NCBI RefSeq assembly: GCF_028069655.1
Contig: NZ_JAMCOS010000001.1
Span: forward strand, 2,076,001 to 2,140,000
Source: Acidovorax sp. NCPPB 4044
Lineage (GTDB): Bacteria; Pseudomonadota; Gammaproteobacteria; Burkholderiales; Burkholderiaceae_C
Direction of reading: 5' to 3'
DNA length: 64,000 nucleotides
This document shows positions 29,353-39,892 of this stretch, in pieces; position 1 is the first letter of the stretch, and the number at the start of each line of letters is the position of its first letter. The notes beneath the pieces are model-generated. The model was not told the origin of the DNA and ran no database searches. It saw only the letters and a list, made by a program, of their open reading frames with translations. The translations under genes were made by a program, and so were the position numbers.

Positions 29353-30678
29353 TCAGTCGGCGATCAGGCTGTTGAGGCGGGCGATCAATGCGTCGCGCTG
29401 TGTCTGCAGCTCAATCAGGCGCCAGCGTGTCTCCAGCACTTGGGCCCGCGCTGCGAGCACGGCACTCAGATCCCCCTTGGCACTCTGATAGTTGGTCAGC
29501 GCCAGCTGGGCGCGGTCCTGCGCCAGGCCGATGCCTGTCGATTGCAGGCGCTCGATCTGGCTCTGCAGTGCCGTCAGCTCGGACGCGTTGTCCTCCAGCT
29601 CCTGTAGGTGCCTGTGGGTCACGTCTTCCTGCTCAGCTTCCAGACGCTGCAACTCCAGTTGCTTGGCCTTTATCTGAGGTGCCTGGCGCCGCTCCTGTTG
29701 CCAGGGAAGATCAAAGGTCACCTGGAAGGACACCATGTCGCCCCAGCGGCGGTCGCGGCGGCTGTAGGCGACTTCCCAGGACCAATCACCCTTGGTTTCT
29801 GCCTGGGCTTCGCGCGTTTCCGCTAAGGCCATCGCCTGCATGGCCGGGTACTGCGCAAGTTCCGCGTGGCGGTGTACCTCCGAGCGCAGCTGATCCAAAG
29901 GGCGGCTCAGCGGCCCGGGAGTTCCCTGCAGCACTTCGTCAGCACGAGCGCCCACCCAACGGCGAAGCATGGAGCGGGCTTTGGTCCGATCCCGCTGCAG
30001 GTCATCCCTTCGATCCGACAGCGCCAGCGCCTCCTGCCTGGCCATCAGCAGGTCCGCAGCCTGGGCCGTGCCGCCCGCAATGCGGGCTGGAAGGCTGTCC
30101 TGTAGCAGCTGGTTCTGAGCCAAGAGATCGGTGAGCACCTGGTCGCGCTGTTCAATGGCCTGGGCCATGATCCACGCCTGGCTCAACTCTTGGCGGATCT
30201 GCAGGCGCTGGACACCCAGGGCCGCGCGCTCGCGTTCCACCTTGGCCTCGGCACTGGCAATCTGGGCATCTCGTTTGGCGCGGTTGGGCACCTCCTGCAT
30301 CAGCGCCAGGCGCTGCATGGTCATGGACTCGCGGGTGAGGCTGAAGCGGTCCATGCCGCTGATGGGGAAGTTCTCGATACCGACCGACAGCTTGGGATCC
30401 GGCAGTGTTCCTGCCGATTTTCGGGTGCTGCTGGCGGCGTCAATTTGCAGCCGCTGGGCAGTGATACGAGGGCTGTGCTGCTCTGCCAAGTTCAGGGCCT
30501 CGGCAAAACCCAGGGCGTGGGCCTGATTTCCTGCAAAGCCGATGCCTGCCAGCATGAACCACAAAGCGCCCAGAGGCAGATGGCGGGCGCTGCGCCCACG
30601 GATGTGCGGGATTGCGGAATGAATGCGCGATTGCGCAGAGAGGCGCTCGACGGGAGCGCCACGGGAGATGATGGGCAT
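29353..30678 (-). CDS. cusC: Outer-membrane efflux protein CusC/TolC family
   Basis: 441-residue outer-membrane channel of the TolC superfamily with a signal-like hydrophobic N-terminus and two coiled-coil-rich repeats (for example LEKQ-like heptads around QIERLQSTGIGLAQDRAQLAL). ATG 30678 is chosen because GAGGA lies just upstream; an upstream open frame from 30726 is poor. It lies 12 bp before cusB. It completes the trans-envelope pump. Confidence 0.9.
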   Translation of the reverse strand: MPIISRGAPVERLSAQSRIHSAIPHIRGRSARHLPLGALWFMLAGIGFAGNQAHALGFAEALNLAEQHSPRITAQRLQIDAASSTRKSAGTLPDPKLSVGIENFPISGMDRFSLTRESMTMQRLALMQEVPNRAKRDAQIASAEAKVERERAALGVQRLQIRQELSQAWIMAQAIEQRDQVLTDLLAQNQLLQDSLPARIAGGTAQAADLLMARQEALALSDRRDDLQRDRTKARSMLRRWVGARADEVLQGTPGPLSRPLDQLRSEVHRHAELAQYPAMQAMALAETREAQAETKGDWSWEVAYSRRDRRWGDMVSFQVTFDLPWQQERRQAPQIKAKQLELQRLEAEQEDVTHRHLQELEDNASELTALQSQIERLQSTGIGLAQDRAQLALTNYQSAKGDLSAVLAARAQVLETRWRLIELQTQRDALIARLNSLIAD

Positions 30679-30751
30679 GATGGTCCTCGAAATGAAAGGG
30701 CACGAAATCAAATGCGCGCATGCCACAGGGCAGCGCGCACACCGTGCACGA

Positions 30752-31207
30752 TCAATTCCGGAAGACCTGGTGCGTCAGATAAATGGGCGGCGAGCCCGCT
30801 CGACTGTCCAACTCGGAATAGACAGCCCGAGCGTCGATGTGGCGCTCTGAATCGAGCACTGCAGGAAGCACATAGGCGATCCAGACGGCATGCGCCGCGA
30901 TGGCCTGGAGATCAAGGCCCTGAAGCGTCGGCGAAGACAGGCTGTCGCCATCGCAGTGGGCGCGGCAAAGCTGCGGATCCTGTTCATCCATCGTCCCTGC
31001 CATGGCGTGGCATTCCGGCATGGAGGGCATGCCGACAGCGCTCTCCATGGCCATGCCCGCCTTTTGCATCGACACCGCATGAACTGCGGAGTCCAGCTTC
31101 GGGCACGCGTAGGCTGCCAGTGCCACTTGCATCAGGAGCAACGCCGCGACCAGGATGCTGGAAATCCAGCGTCCTCGGCGCAATACGGTGTTCCTGGCGG
31201 AAGTCAT
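30752..31207 (-). CDS. Small periplasmic Cys/Met/His protein, first gene of the cus operon
   Basis: 151-residue protein with an N-terminal hydrophobic signal (ISSILVAALLLMQVALAAYA). The mature part holds MPECHAMAG and LCRAHCDGD, potential metal ligands, and ends PIYLTHQVFRN. Such proteins precede Cus/Czc operons in related bacteria, like CzcI; a metal-sensing or regulatory role is inferred. An FNR-like box (31242-31255) lies just upstream. Confidence 0.65.
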   Translation of the reverse strand: MTSARNTVLRRGRWISSILVAALLLMQVALAAYACPKLDSAVHAVSMQKAGMAMESAVGMPSMPECHAMAGTMDEQDPQLCRAHCDGDSLSSPTLQGLDLQAIAAHAVWIAYVLPAVLDSERHIDARAVYSELDSRAGSPPIYLTHQVFRN

Positions 31208-31276
31208 GGTGCGAATGGTAACCAGAGTCGGGGTTGCGGGCTTAACCTAGATCAAATCTGCGGTCAGCTTGTCAGT

Positions 31277-33640
31277 TCAACTTTGGCGAAGCCGCAGGGC
31301 GTTGGCGATCACCGACGCTGAACTCAGGCTCATCGCCAGGGCCGCAATCATTGGCGACAGCAGCCATCCAGTGAAGGGATACAGCAGCCCTGCGGCGATC
31401 GGGATGCCCAGCGCGTTGTAGAGGAAGGCAAACATCAGGTTCTGTTTCATGTTTCCCACCGTTGCCTCCGACAATTCCCGAGCAGTGGAAATACCTCGCA
31501 GATCGCCCTTGACCAAGGTGACCTGTGCGCTGTTCATCGCCACATCGGTGCCAGTACCCATCGCGATCCCCACATCCGCCTTGGCCAGGGCGGGTGCGTC
31601 GTTGATCCCGTCCCCCGCCATGGCGACAACGCGGCCTTCGGCCTGCAACCGCGACACCAGCGCCAGCTTGTCTGCAGGTTTGACTTCGCCATGCACTTCG
31701 TCAATGCCCAGCTTGGCGCCCACGGCCTGGGCGGTGGTCATGCCGTCGCCCGTGGCCATGACAATCCGCAGTCCCGCCGCATGGAGGGTTGCCAGCGCTT
31801 CGGGTGTGCTGGCCTTGATGGCATCGGAGACCGCCAGCAGGCCTTGAAGCTGGCCATCGGCCGCCAGGTACATCACGCTGGCGCCTGTGGCGCGCAAGGC
31901 CTCGGCCTGCGCAAGCAGCGGATCCGCAGAAACGCCCACCTGCTCCATAAGGACCGTGTTTCCCAGGGCGATCTGGCGCCCGGCGACCCGTCCGCGTACC
32001 CCGATGCCCGACCCGGACTCGAAGTCCTCGGGCTTGTCCAGGGCCAACCCCTTGGCGCGGGCCGCCTGGACAATGGCGTCGGCCAGCGGGTGCTCGCTGC
32101 CTTGGTCCAGGCTGGCCGCCAGGCGCAGAACCTCATCCTCCGACTGACCGGGCATGGCCACTACACGCTCGAAGGAGGGCTTGCCTTCGGTCAGCGTGCC
32201 TGTTTTGTCCACAATCAGCGTGTCCACCTTGCGCAGGTTTTCTATGGCGGCGGCATCCCTGAACAGAACACCACTGGTTGCACCCCGGCCGGTGGCCACC
32301 ATGATGGACATAGGCGTAGCCAAGCCCAACGCACAGGGACACGCGATGATCAGCACGGCCACGGCGTTGACGAGGCCATAGACCCAACGTGGCTCCGGTC
32401 CGAACAGGCCCCACGCGAAGAGTGTGAGCAACGCGATACCCACCACGGCCATCACGAAGTAACCCGCCACCTGGTCGGCCATGCGCTGCATGGGAGCCCG
32501 GGAGCGCTGTGCCTGGGCAACCATCTGAACGATCTGTGACAGCATGGTGGCGGAGCCCACCCGCTCGGACCGGATCACGAGCGCTCCGTTGGTATTGAGC
32601 GTGGCTCCGATGACGGCATCCCCCGGCCCTTTGACAATGGGCACAGGCTCTCCCGTGAGCATGGCTTCATCCACTGCGCTACTCCCTTCGACCACGACCC
32701 CATCGACAGGGACCTTTTCCCCGGGGCGCACGCGCAGCAGGTCACCCACATGGACGTGGGACAACGGGACGTCACTTTCCTGGCCGTTGGCGTCGATGCG
32801 CCGCGCCGTCTTGGGAGCCAGGCCCAACAGCGATTTGATGGCGGCCGAGGTCTGGGAGCGTGCTTTCAGCTCCAGCATCTGGCCCAGGAGCGTGAGCGAG
32901 ATGATGACGGCTGCAGCTTCGAAGTACACCGCCACGCGCCCCATGGCCTGGAACGAGGCTGGAAACACCCCTGGCGCAACGGTAGCGACCACGCTGTAGA
33001 CAAATGCTGCGCCCGTCCCCAGACCAATCAGCGTCCACATGTTGGGACTGCGGTTCACGACCGACTGCGCACCGCGAACGAAGAAGGGCCAGCCCGCCCA
33101 CAGGACGATGGGTACCGTGAGGACCAGCTCAATCCAACTCTGTGTCGCCATCTCGAACCACTGCAGCCGGTGCCCCACCATGGCCAGAACAGTGACCACG
33201 ACGGTGAGGGGCAGCGTCCACCAGAAGCGATGCCGGAAATCCACGAGCTCGGCGTTTTCTCCCTCATCCAGAGTGGGGAGCATGGGCTCCAATGTCATGC
33301 CGCATTTAGGGCAGTTTCCAGGATGGTCCTGTTGGACCTCCGGGTGCATTGGGCAGGTGTAAATGGTGCCGGGCTGGGCTTCCTCGGGCTGCGCAGCGAC
33401 TTCGCCAAGGGCCGAGGGCGCGTACTTGTCAGGTGCCGCGACAAACTTGGTGTGGCATTTGGTACTGCAAAAGTAGTAGCGCTTTCCCTGGTGTTCTGCA
33501 GAGTGAGGCGACTGGTCAGTCACATTCATCCCGCAAACAGGATCTTTCAGTCCTGTCGCAGGCACAGATGAATGTCCGTGATGGCCCTCATGATGCTGGT
33601 GTCCGTGGCTTGCGTGATCGTGCGGCGATGCAGTTGGCAT
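31277..33640 (-). CDS. Cu(I)/Ag(I)-translocating P1B-type ATPase with YHS and HMBD domains
   Basis: 787 residues. The His-rich N-terminus ([17 protein letters not shown]) is followed by a YHS domain (KDPVCGMNV...[12 protein letters not shown]) and a heavy-metal-binding domain (YTCPMHPEV...CPKCGM), and then the P-type ATPase core. The transport motif CPC is near residue 434, the phosphorylation motif DKTGT near 477, and GDGINDAPA follows later. There are no HMA domains, unlike the ATPase at 51482. This architecture matches CopF/SilP-type pumps exporting Cu or Ag to the periplasm, where CusCBA can take over. AGGGAGG precedes ATG 33640. Confidence 0.93.
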   Translation of the reverse strand: MPTASPHDHASHGHQHHEGHHGHSSVPATGLKDPVCGMNVTDQSPHSAEHQGKRYYFCSTKCHTKFVAAPDKYAPSALGEVAAQPEEAQPGTIYTCPMHPEVQQDHPGNCPKCGMTLEPMLPTLDEGENAELVDFRHRFWWTLPLTVVVTVLAMVGHRLQWFEMATQSWIELVLTVPIVLWAGWPFFVRGAQSVVNRSPNMWTLIGLGTGAAFVYSVVATVAPGVFPASFQAMGRVAVYFEAAAVIISLTLLGQMLELKARSQTSAAIKSLLGLAPKTARRIDANGQESDVPLSHVHVGDLLRVRPGEKVPVDGVVVEGSSAVDEAMLTGEPVPIVKGPGDAVIGATLNTNGALVIRSERVGSATMLSQIVQMVAQAQRSRAPMQRMADQVAGYFVMAVVGIALLTLFAWGLFGPEPRWVYGLVNAVAVLIIACPCALGLATPMSIMVATGRGATSGVLFRDAAAIENLRKVDTLIVDKTGTLTEGKPSFERVVAMPGQSEDEVLRLAASLDQGSEHPLADAIVQAARAKGLALDKPEDFESGSGIGVRGRVAGRQIALGNTVLMEQVGVSADPLLAQAEALRATGASVMYLAADGQLQGLLAVSDAIKASTPEALATLHAAGLRIVMATGDGMTTAQAVGAKLGIDEVHGEVKPADKLALVSRLQAEGRVVAMAGDGINDAPALAKADVGIAMGTGTDVAMNSAQVTLVKGDLRGISTARELSEATVGNMKQNLMFAFLYNALGIPIAAGLLYPFTGWLLSPMIAALAMSLSSASVIANALRLRQS

Positions 33641-33679
33641 GGATGGCCTCCCTGTAGATGTGTTGCAAGTCAGTAGGGA

Positions 33680-33919
33680 CTACTTTTTGTTCGAATCATC
33701 ACCGTGGGCTCCATGCCCTCCGTGCCCGTGGAAGAGGTGCATCAAAGGGCAGGCCAGCAAGAGCAGATATGGCCAGTAGCCTGCGATGTGCGACCAATGC
33801 TCTCTGACCAGGAAGAATGCACCGATCAGCCCAAGCATGACCGCTGCTCCGATCAACTTTTTGCCGTTACCAGTGGGGGTCGTAGTATTCGAATGCTCTG
33901 TGATGTGGCCATGCTTCAC
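33680..33919 (-). CDS. DUF2933 small membrane protein
   Basis: 79-residue protein with one or two hydrophobic segments (LIGAAVMLGLIGAFFLV and YWPYLLLLACPLMHLFH) and a His-rich tail (HGHGGHGAHGDD). This is the DUF2933 pattern frequently found beside copper ATPases. GTG 33919 is chosen because GGAGA lies six bases upstream; a TTG 12 bases earlier overlaps that site. It is probably the first gene of the ATPase operon. Confidence 0.8.
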   Translation of the reverse strand: MKHGHITEHSNTTTPTGNGKKLIGAAVMLGLIGAFFLVREHWSHIAGYWPYLLLLACPLMHLFHGHGGHGAHGDDSNKK

Positions 33920-33964
33920 GGTGTTCTCCAAAAGGTACGCAGAAGATTGGTAAACCTTGCGAAA

Positions 33965-33995
33965 ACGATAAGGCTTTACACGGTGGGAATGTCAA
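33965..33995 (-). promoter_or_regulatory. Candidate MerR-family (CueR-like) promoter
   Basis: On the minus strand, TTGACA (33995-33990) and TATCGT (33970-33965) are separated by 19 bp, the elongated spacing used by MerR/CueR activators. It lies 46 bp upstream of the DUF2933 start. The internal dyad is weak. Confidence 0.5.
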
Positions 33996-34028
33996 CCGTG
34001 AGCGGCGGTCGTCGTTGACCTGAATCAA

Positions 34029-34476
34029 GGGATGCGCTATCCCTAGACCCAACTGCAGAAAGAATTCAATCTGTCGTGCATGTCGGGCAACATCTGCGTA
34101 TACCGGAACCGTTTAACAGTCAGTCCTGCCTTTCGAACAACTTGACTGTTGATCGTGAACGGCGGAGACGATGATTGGCTGCGCGCACCTCCGCGAAGGA
34201 AGTAGGTTGCAAAAGGAGCGTCCGACTACAATCCGATGGTGTCAAAACTTATCCAGAAGTGTTCCAAAGCTACGGTTTTCGTGCCAAACCGTGAGTTGCC
34301 GCTTGGGTATTTCTGCTCGGTGACACCGCCGTAGTCCCGCCTCTTCAGGCACCGCACTAGCGGGTTCTCGCCTCGTTTCACCATCTCGCCTCTGAGCCTA
34401 GCACCTAGCCTCAGTGGTGCAGTCTTGTCTAGTCCTCCCATCTTGAACGCATCAGCATTGGCTGGTCGCGTTTCCT
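34029..34476. other. Intergenic region without a recognised gene
   Basis: About 450 bp between the copper ATPase operon and sulP. A 71-codon minus-strand frame (34226-34441) has no family resemblance. The region has ordinary composition and may be the residue of a deleted gene. Confidence 0.5.
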
Positions 34477-35961
34477 ATGCCTATGAATTTCTCAGTTCTC
34501 AAGCAAACATGGTTTGCCAACATCCGGGGCGATCTGCTCGCCGGTATCGTCGTTGCGCTGGCGCTCATCCCCGAGGCCATCGCGTTTTCCATCATTGCGG
34601 GGGTGGACCCCAAGGTCGGTCTCTACGCCTCATTCAGCATCTGCGTAATCATTGCCTTTGCGGGCGGGCGCCCCGGCATGATTTCTGCCGCCACCGGCGC
34701 CATGGCACTGGTGATGGTGACTCTGGTCAAGGAGCACGGCTTGCAGTACCTGCTGGCGGCCACGGTGCTCACCGGGGTTCTGCAAATCCTGGCAGGTGTG
34801 CTCAAGTTGGGCGCGCTGATGCGTTTTGTGTCGCGGTCGGTGATCACGGGCTTTGTCAACGCGCTGGCCATCCTGATCTTCATGGCGCAATTGCCCGAGC
34901 TGACCAACGTGAGCTGGGTGGTGTATGCCATGACAGCTGCCGGTCTGGCCATCATTTACGGTTTTCCATACATCACCAAGGCGATTCCTTCGCCGCTGGT
35001 GACCATCGTAGTGCTCACCGCGATCTCGATGGTCATGGGTCTTGATATTCGCACCGTGGGCGACATGGGCGAGCTGCCCAGCAGTCTGCCGGTGTTTCTG
35101 CTGCCCGATGTGCCGCTGAACCTGGAAACCTTGAAGATCATCTTCCCCTACGCGGCTACGTTGGCCGTAGTGGGCTTGCTGGAATCAATGATGACGGCCT
35201 CCATCGTGGACGAGCTGACCGACACCCCCAGCAACAAGAACCGTGAATGCATGGGACAGGGGGTTGCCAACATTGCCACGGGGTTCATCGGCGGCATGGC
35301 GGGCTGCGCCATGATTGGGCAGTCGGTCATCAACGTGAAGTCCGGCGGGCGTGGGCGGCTGTCGGCGCTGACGGCGGGCACGCTGCTGCTGACCATGGTG
35401 GTGTTTCTGGGTCCCTGGGTCAGCCAGATCCCCATGGCTGCGCTGGTGGCTGTGATGATCATGGTGAGTATCGGCACCTTCAGCTGGGACTCGGTGCGCA
35501 AGCTGCGCGAGCACCCGCCCAGTTCGTCCATCGTGATGATCGCCACCGTGGTTGTCACTGTGTCCACGCACGACCTGGCCAAGGGAGTGTTCGTGGGCGT
35601 GCTGCTGTCGGGCATCTTCTTTGCGCACAAGGTGGGCCGCGTGCTGCGCGTGGACAGCGCGAGTGAGGACGGCGGCAACACCCGCGTCTACCGCGTAGTG
35701 GGCCAGGTGTTCTTTGCCTCGTCCGAGGCGTTCCTTGCCGCGTTTGACTTCAAGGAAGTGGTGCAAAGGGTGCGCATTGACGTGAGCCGCGCGCATTTCT
35801 GGGACATCACCGCTGTGAGTGCCCTGGACAAAGCCGTGCTCAAGCTGCGCCGCGAGGGCACCGAGGTCGAGGTGGTCGGCATGGACGAAGCGAGCGCCAC
35901 GCTGGTGGACCGTTTTGCCATCCATGACAAGCCTGGCGCTGTTGAACAACTCATGCATTGA
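34477..35961 (+). CDS. SulP-family anion transporter with STAS domain
   Basis: 494-residue inner-membrane transporter. The start of the SulP domain reads [37 protein letters not shown], and about ten further helices follow. The C-terminal STAS domain (residues about 385-490) contains [22 protein letters not shown]. SulP proteins carry sulfate, bicarbonate or other anions; the substrate is not deducible. Its stop lies 11 bp before the universal stress gene, so they form an operon. Confidence 0.92.
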   Translation: MPMNFSVLKQTWFANIRGDLLAGIVVALALIPEAIAFSIIAGVDPKVGLYASFSICVIIAFAGGRPGMISAATGAMALVMVTLVKEHGLQYLLAATVLTGVLQILAGVLKLGALMRFVSRSVITGFVNALAILIFMAQLPELTNVSWVVYAMTAAGLAIIYGFPYITKAIPSPLVTIVVLTAISMVMGLDIRTVGDMGELPSSLPVFLLPDVPLNLETLKIIFPYAATLAVVGLLESMMTASIVDELTDTPSNKNRECMGQGVANIATGFIGGMAGCAMIGQSVINVKSGGRGRLSALTAGTLLLTMVVFLGPWVSQIPMAALVAVMIMVSIGTFSWDSVRKLREHPPSSSIVMIATVVVTVSTHDLAKGVFVGVLLSGIFFAHKVGRVLRVDSASEDGGNTRVYRVVGQVFFASSEAFLAAFDFKEVVQRVRIDVSRAHFWDITAVSALDKAVLKLRREGTEVEVVGMDEASATLVDRFAIHDKPGAVEQLMH

Positions 35962-35972
35962 GGAGACTCCCG

Positions 35973-36830
35973 ATGAACAAGGTATATGCCTGTATTGATG
36001 GCCTGACGACCACCACCGCTGTGGTTGACTGGGCTGCATGGTCCGCCAACCGCCTGGGCGTTCCGCTGGAGCTGCTGCACGTGCTAGAGCGCGACCCCAG
36101 CAGCTCTGCCGTTACCGATTTCAGCGGAGCCATTGGCTTGGGCGCGCAAGAGATGCTGCTTCAGCAACTGAGTGATCTGGATGCCCAGCGGGGGAAGCTG
36201 GCCCAGGAAGCGGGGCGTCAGATGCTGGCCAGCGCCCAGGCGCGCGCCACGGCAGCCGGGGTCCAACAGGTGGAGGGCCGGATGCGCCATGGGGAGTTTG
36301 TAGACTCCGTGGTGGAATTGGAGTCTGATGCGCGGCTGTTCGTACTTGGTGAGCACTACCAGGCCAAGACCACTGGGAAGCTGCACCTGGACCACCACCT
36401 TGAACGGGTGATCCGCGCGGTCAAGCGACCTGTGCTAGTGGCAACGTCCGAACACTTCGTGGAGCCCGAGCGTTTTGTCATCGCATTTGATGGAAGTGCT
36501 ACCGCAACCAAAATGCTGGAAACCGTCGCCCGCAGCCCGATGCTCAAAGGATTGCCTGCGTTGGTGGCGATGTGTGCACCCGATACACCTGCAGCCCACG
36601 AACAACTGCGCGCGGCCAAAGAAATTCTGGAAACCTCAGGATTTGAAGCCACGGTGACATTGCTCCCCGGGGAACCCGAGCATGCTCTGCCGCTCTTGAT
36701 GGAGTCGCAAGCGGCAGGACTACTGGTCATGGGGGCGTATGGGCATTCGCGCATTCGCCATCTCGTGATCGGCAGCACCACAACAACACTACTGCGTCAC
36801 TGTAGGGTCCCGGTCCTGGTTCTCCGCTGA
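35973..36830 (+). CDS. Universal stress protein, tandem UspA domains
   Basis: 285 residues covering two UspA-like domains. The second ends GAYGHSRIRHLVIGSTT, the ATP-binding G-2x-G-9x-G(S/T) motif, while the first domain (NKVYACIDGLTTTTAVVDWA) has a degenerate version (LGEHYQAKTTGKLH). ATG 35973 follows GAGGAG. It is co-transcribed with sulP, an association common in bacteria; the stress protein may modulate the transporter. Confidence 0.9.
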   Translation: MNKVYACIDGLTTTTAVVDWAAWSANRLGVPLELLHVLERDPSSSAVTDFSGAIGLGAQEMLLQQLSDLDAQRGKLAQEAGRQMLASAQARATAAGVQQVEGRMRHGEFVDSVVELESDARLFVLGEHYQAKTTGKLHLDHHLERVIRAVKRPVLVATSEHFVEPERFVIAFDGSATATKMLETVARSPMLKGLPALVAMCAPDTPAAHEQLRAAKEILETSGFEATVTLLPGEPEHALPLLMESQAAGLLVMGAYGHSRIRHLVIGSTTTTLLRHCRVPVLVLR

Positions 36831-37194
36831 GGCAGCATCTGGGGCGACAAGCTCCGGCCGCTTTGTACCCGCCTTCACAGGACAATGACGGCGGGTACAG
36901 AGTCAACCCCCTCCAAGGCGATTCTGGACGGTGGGAGTGCGTTTGATGGACACCGTCACCACAGATCACAATCTGTAGATCAGGTCCGCAGGCAGCGCCC
37001 AAACCTTGGTCGGCAATGTATGCATGGGGCGCTCGGACAGGCGGTGCTGCAACTGGACGGAGAATTGACAATGCCAACGACGCGAGAGCTTCCATGCCTG
37101 ATGGCTGATTGGCATGCCATCGAGCAAAAGTTGCGGGGGTGGTTGACAAATTCAGGCGTCTTGCGACGCAAGGACCCAGCCCTATAACGGCCAT
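36831..37194. other. Intergenic region between usp and arsH
   Basis: A short plus-strand frame (36885-37187) resembles no family and has no good ribosome binding site. The region sits between two converging operons. No feature is called. Confidence 0.5.
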
Positions 37195-37908
37195 TCAAAT
37201 GCTGCGCTGATTCACTCGCTTAGACAACGCCTCGGCGCTCTCCCGACGCTCGCTATACCGGTCCACAAGGTAGTCAGCGCAGTCGCGCGTGAGCAGCGTG
37301 AACTTCACCAGCTCCTCCATCACATCCACCACGCGCTCGTAGTAGCTCGATGGCTTCATGCGGCCACTTTCGTCGAACTCCAGAAAGGCTTTTGCCACCG
37401 ACGACTGGTTGGGGATCGTAATCATGCGCATCCATCGGCCCAGCACCCGCATCTGGTTGACAGCATTGAACGACTGCGAGCCGCCCGACACCTCCATCAC
37501 CGCCAGCGTCTTGCCTTGGGTCGGCCGCACTGCTCCCACAGACAGGGGTATCCAGTCGATCTGCATCTTCAAGATGCCTGTCATCGCGCCGTGGCGTTCC
37601 GGGGAGGTCCAGACCATGCCCTCGGCCCATTGGGCAAGCTCTCGCAATTCCACCACCTTCGGATGGCTGTCAGGCTCCGCGTCCGGCAGTGGCAGCCCAC
37701 GGGGATCGAAGATGCGGGTTTCAGCACCGAGGGTGCGCAGCAGTCGCGCGGCTTCTTCGGTCAGCAATCGGCTGTAGGAGCGCTCCCTCACCGAGCCATA
37801 GAGCAACAGGATGCGGGGGGCATGGGTAGAGCTTTGTGCGGGTACCAACCGCTCAAGATCGGCTCGCTCCAAGAGCGCAGCATCAACGTTGGGAAGATCC
37901 GGATTCAT
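37195..37908 (-). CDS. arsH: Organoarsenical oxidase/NADPH-FMN reductase ArsH
   Basis: 237-residue flavodoxin-like NADPH-dependent FMN reductase. The FMN phosphate-binding loop is [15 protein letters not shown], and [18 protein letters not shown] is the ArsH signature. ArsH oxidises trivalent methylarsenicals and gives broad oxidative protection. It overlaps the acr3 3' end by 26 bp and is the last gene of arsRC-acr3-arsH. Confidence 0.95.
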   Translation of the reverse strand: MNPDLPNVDAALLERADLERLVPAQSSTHAPRILLLYGSVRERSYSRLLTEEAARLLRTLGAETRIFDPRGLPLPDAEPDSHPKVVELRELAQWAEGMVWTSPERHGAMTGILKMQIDWIPLSVGAVRPTQGKTLAVMEVSGGSQSFNAVNQMRVLGRWMRMITIPNQSSVAKAFLEFDESGRMKPSSYYERVVDVMEELVKFTLLTRDCADYLVDRYSERRESAEALSKRVNQRSI

Positions 37909-38929
37909 ACCAGTCCTTGGATGAGTTCACGACTTTGACCACCAGCAGCATGACCGGTACCTCGATGAGAACGCCCACCACCGTGGCCAGTGCCGCACCC
38001 GAATGAAAGCCGAACAGGCTGATGGCTGTCGCCACGGCCAGCTCGAAGAAGTTGGAAGCACCGATCAATGCTGATGGGCAGGCAATCGCATGCTTTTCTC
38101 CGGCAGCACGATTGAGCCAGTACGCCAGCGCGGAGTTGAAGAACACCTGGATCAGGATGGGGACCGCCAGCAATGCGATGACCAGGGGCTGCTGCAGGAT
38201 GGCCTCGCCCTGGAACGCGAACAGCAGCACCAGCGTGAGCAGCAGCGCAGCAATGGACCACGGACCAATGCGATGCAGCGCAGCGTCAAACGCCGCTTGG
38301 CCTCGTGACAGAAGCGCGCGACGCAACCATTGGGCAAGCACAACTGGAATCAGGATGTACAGGACCACAGAGGTGAGCAAGGTATCCCATGGCACTGTGA
38401 TTGCCGACAGGCCCAATAGGAAAGCCACGAGCGGCGCGAATGCCACAATCATGATGCTGTCGTTCAACGCCACTTGGGACAGCGTGAACAGGGGATCGCC
38501 CCCCGTCAGGCGGCTCCACACGAACACCATGGCGGTGCACGGCGCTGCGGCCAGTAGGATCAAGCCAGCGATGTAGCTGTCGATCTGGTCAGCTGGCAGG
38601 TACGGGGCAAACCACTGGCGTATGAACAGCCAGCCCAAAAAAGCCATGGAGAACGGCTTGACCAGCCAGTTCACGAACAAGGTGACCCCGATGCCGCGCA
38701 TGTGGTTGCGCACTTCGCCCAGGGCGGCAAAGTCCACCTTGAGCAACATCGGAATGATCATCACCCAGATGAGCAGGCCCACCGGAATGTTCACGCGGGC
38801 GACTTCCCACGCACCAATCGCGCGTGCTGCGCCAGGAAACACCTGGCCCAACCCGATCCCCACCACGATGCACAGCACCACCCAAACGGTGAGGTAGCGC
38901 TCGAACACGCTCATGCTGGATTTCTGCAT
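37883..38929 (-). CDS. acr3: Arsenite efflux transporter Acr3
   Basis: 348-residue inner-membrane protein with ten hydrophobic helices. The conserved [12 protein letters not shown] carries the essential cysteine of the fourth helix. It exports As(OH)3, using the proton gradient. The second half shows [21 protein letters not shown], another Acr3 signature. An alternative start is the Met at residue 6. It lies 8 bp after arsC. Confidence 0.95.
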   Translation of the reverse strand: MQKSSMSVFERYLTVWVVLCIVVGIGLGQVFPGAARAIGAWEVARVNIPVGLLIWVMIIPMLLKVDFAALGEVRNHMRGIGVTLFVNWLVKPFSMAFLGWLFIRQWFAPYLPADQIDSYIAGLILLAAAPCTAMVFVWSRLTGGDPLFTLSQVALNDSIMIVAFAPLVAFLLGLSAITVPWDTLLTSVVLYILIPVVLAQWLRRALLSRGQAAFDAALHRIGPWSIAALLLTLVLLFAFQGEAILQQPLVIALLAVPILIQVFFNSALAYWLNRAAGEKHAIACPSALIGASNFFELAVATAISLFGFHSGAALATVVGVLIEVPVMLLVVKVVNSSKDWYESGSSQR

Positions 38930-38937
38930 CGCGTTTC

Positions 38938-39444
38938 TCAGTTTGTGACCAGTTGGCGAGCGGTGGTCTGAAGCACCGCCTTGGCCAGCTTGTCTTCGGG
39001 AAGGCTCACCAGCAGTTCGAGCCGACGCTTCATGGCGTGCAGCGTCTGGCGGAAGGCTTCAAGTTTCTGCTCGTCCGTGCCGTCGCCCTCGCTGGGGTCG
39101 GCATAGCCCCAGTGCGCTGTGGCGGGGTGGCCTGGCCAGATGGGGCAGACCTCGCCAGCCGCGTTGTCGCACACCGTGATGATCAGGTCCATCTGTGGCG
39201 CGTCGGGCGTGGCGAACTCATCCCAGCTCTTGCTGCGCAGGCCTTCGATGGAAATGCCAGCGTTCTGCAGCACCTGCAGGCCCAGGGGGTTGGGTTGCTG
39301 GTTGTCGCGCGGGCTGCTGCCTGCGGAGTAAGCCTTGAACCGGCCCGAGCCCATGTCATTCAGCAGGGCCTCGGCCAGGATGCTGCGCGCGGAGTTGTGG
39401 GTGCAAAGAAAGAGAACGTTCAAGGGTTGTTGCGTTTCGCTCAT
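38938..39444 (-). CDS. arsC: Arsenate reductase ArsC (low-molecular-weight phosphatase type)
   Basis: 168-residue protein. The P-loop LFLCTHNSARS at the N-terminus is that of thioredoxin- or glutaredoxin-coupled arsenate reductases related to tyrosine phosphatases. It reduces arsenate to arsenite for Acr3. ATG 39444 is chosen over an upstream in-frame codon because it gives MSETQQPLNVLFLC. It is followed directly by acr3. Confidence 0.93.
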   Translation of the reverse strand: MSETQQPLNVLFLCTHNSARSILAEALLNDMGSGRFKAYSAGSSPRDNQQPNPLGLQVLQNAGISIEGLRSKSWDEFATPDAPQMDLIITVCDNAAGEVCPIWPGHPATAHWGYADPSEGDGTDEQKLEAFRQTLHAMKRRLELLVSLPEDKLAKAVLQTTARQLVTN

Positions 39445-39536
39445 GGTGAACTCCAGGGTCAATGGTGGTGAGATGGGTGAATCGGGGCTGAGCGCGCACC
39501 AGCGCTCGGGTCATGTATTGCCATATGGCGAACCAC

Positions 39537-39860
39537 TCAGCAGTGGCAGGAGGCAGCCTCTTCAGTGAGGCAAGGCGCACCCTGGCAACAGTTTTCTGTC
39601 AGATAAGCCAGCAGATCGTTCATGGTCTGGTACGAGGCGCGGTACACCAAGTTGCGCCCTTGGCGCTCCTGGCTCACCAGGCCAGCATGGGCCAACTCTT
39701 TGAGGTGAAACGACAGGGTGTTGGAGGCCACCCCCAGTTGCTCGGAGATTGCCCCAGGCGTGAGGCCTTCCTGGCCTGCAACGATGAGTGCCCGAAACAC
39801 CCGGAGGCGCACCTCTTGCGCGAGGGCTGCGAGCGAGCGGACTACGTCTGATTCATTCAT
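39537..39860 (-). CDS. arsR: Arsenic-responsive repressor ArsR
   Basis: 107-residue SmtB/ArsR-family winged helix. The recognition helix region is SNTLSFHLKELAHAGLVSQERQGRNLVYR. The usual helix-3 ELCVC site is absent. Instead, cysteines cluster at the C-terminus (ENCCQGAPC and SCHC), as in ArsR proteins that bind As(III) at a relocated site. It lies 92 bp before arsC and leads the operon. Confidence 0.93.
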   Translation of the reverse strand: MNESDVVRSLAALAQEVRLRVFRALIVAGQEGLTPGAISEQLGVASNTLSFHLKELAHAGLVSQERQGRNLVYRASYQTMNDLLAYLTENCCQGAPCLTEEAASCHC

Positions 39861-39864
39861 TCCT

Positions 39865-39892
39865 CAATAATACAATAAATGTTGAATTATCG
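39865..39892. promoter_or_regulatory. Candidate ArsR operator
   Basis: An imperfect dyad of two 11-bp arms, CAATAATACAA and TTGAATTATCG, matches at 9 of 11 positions around a 6-bp spacer. It lies 5 bp upstream of the arsR start. AT-rich dyads at this position are typical of ArsR autoregulation. Confidence 0.55.

Noticed and set aside
34226..34441. Short minus-strand frame in the gap before sulP
   Set aside because: No family, no ribosome binding site, and no conserved pattern.
36885..37187. Short plus-strand frame between usp and arsH
   Set aside because: The sequence looks random and lacks a translation start signal.
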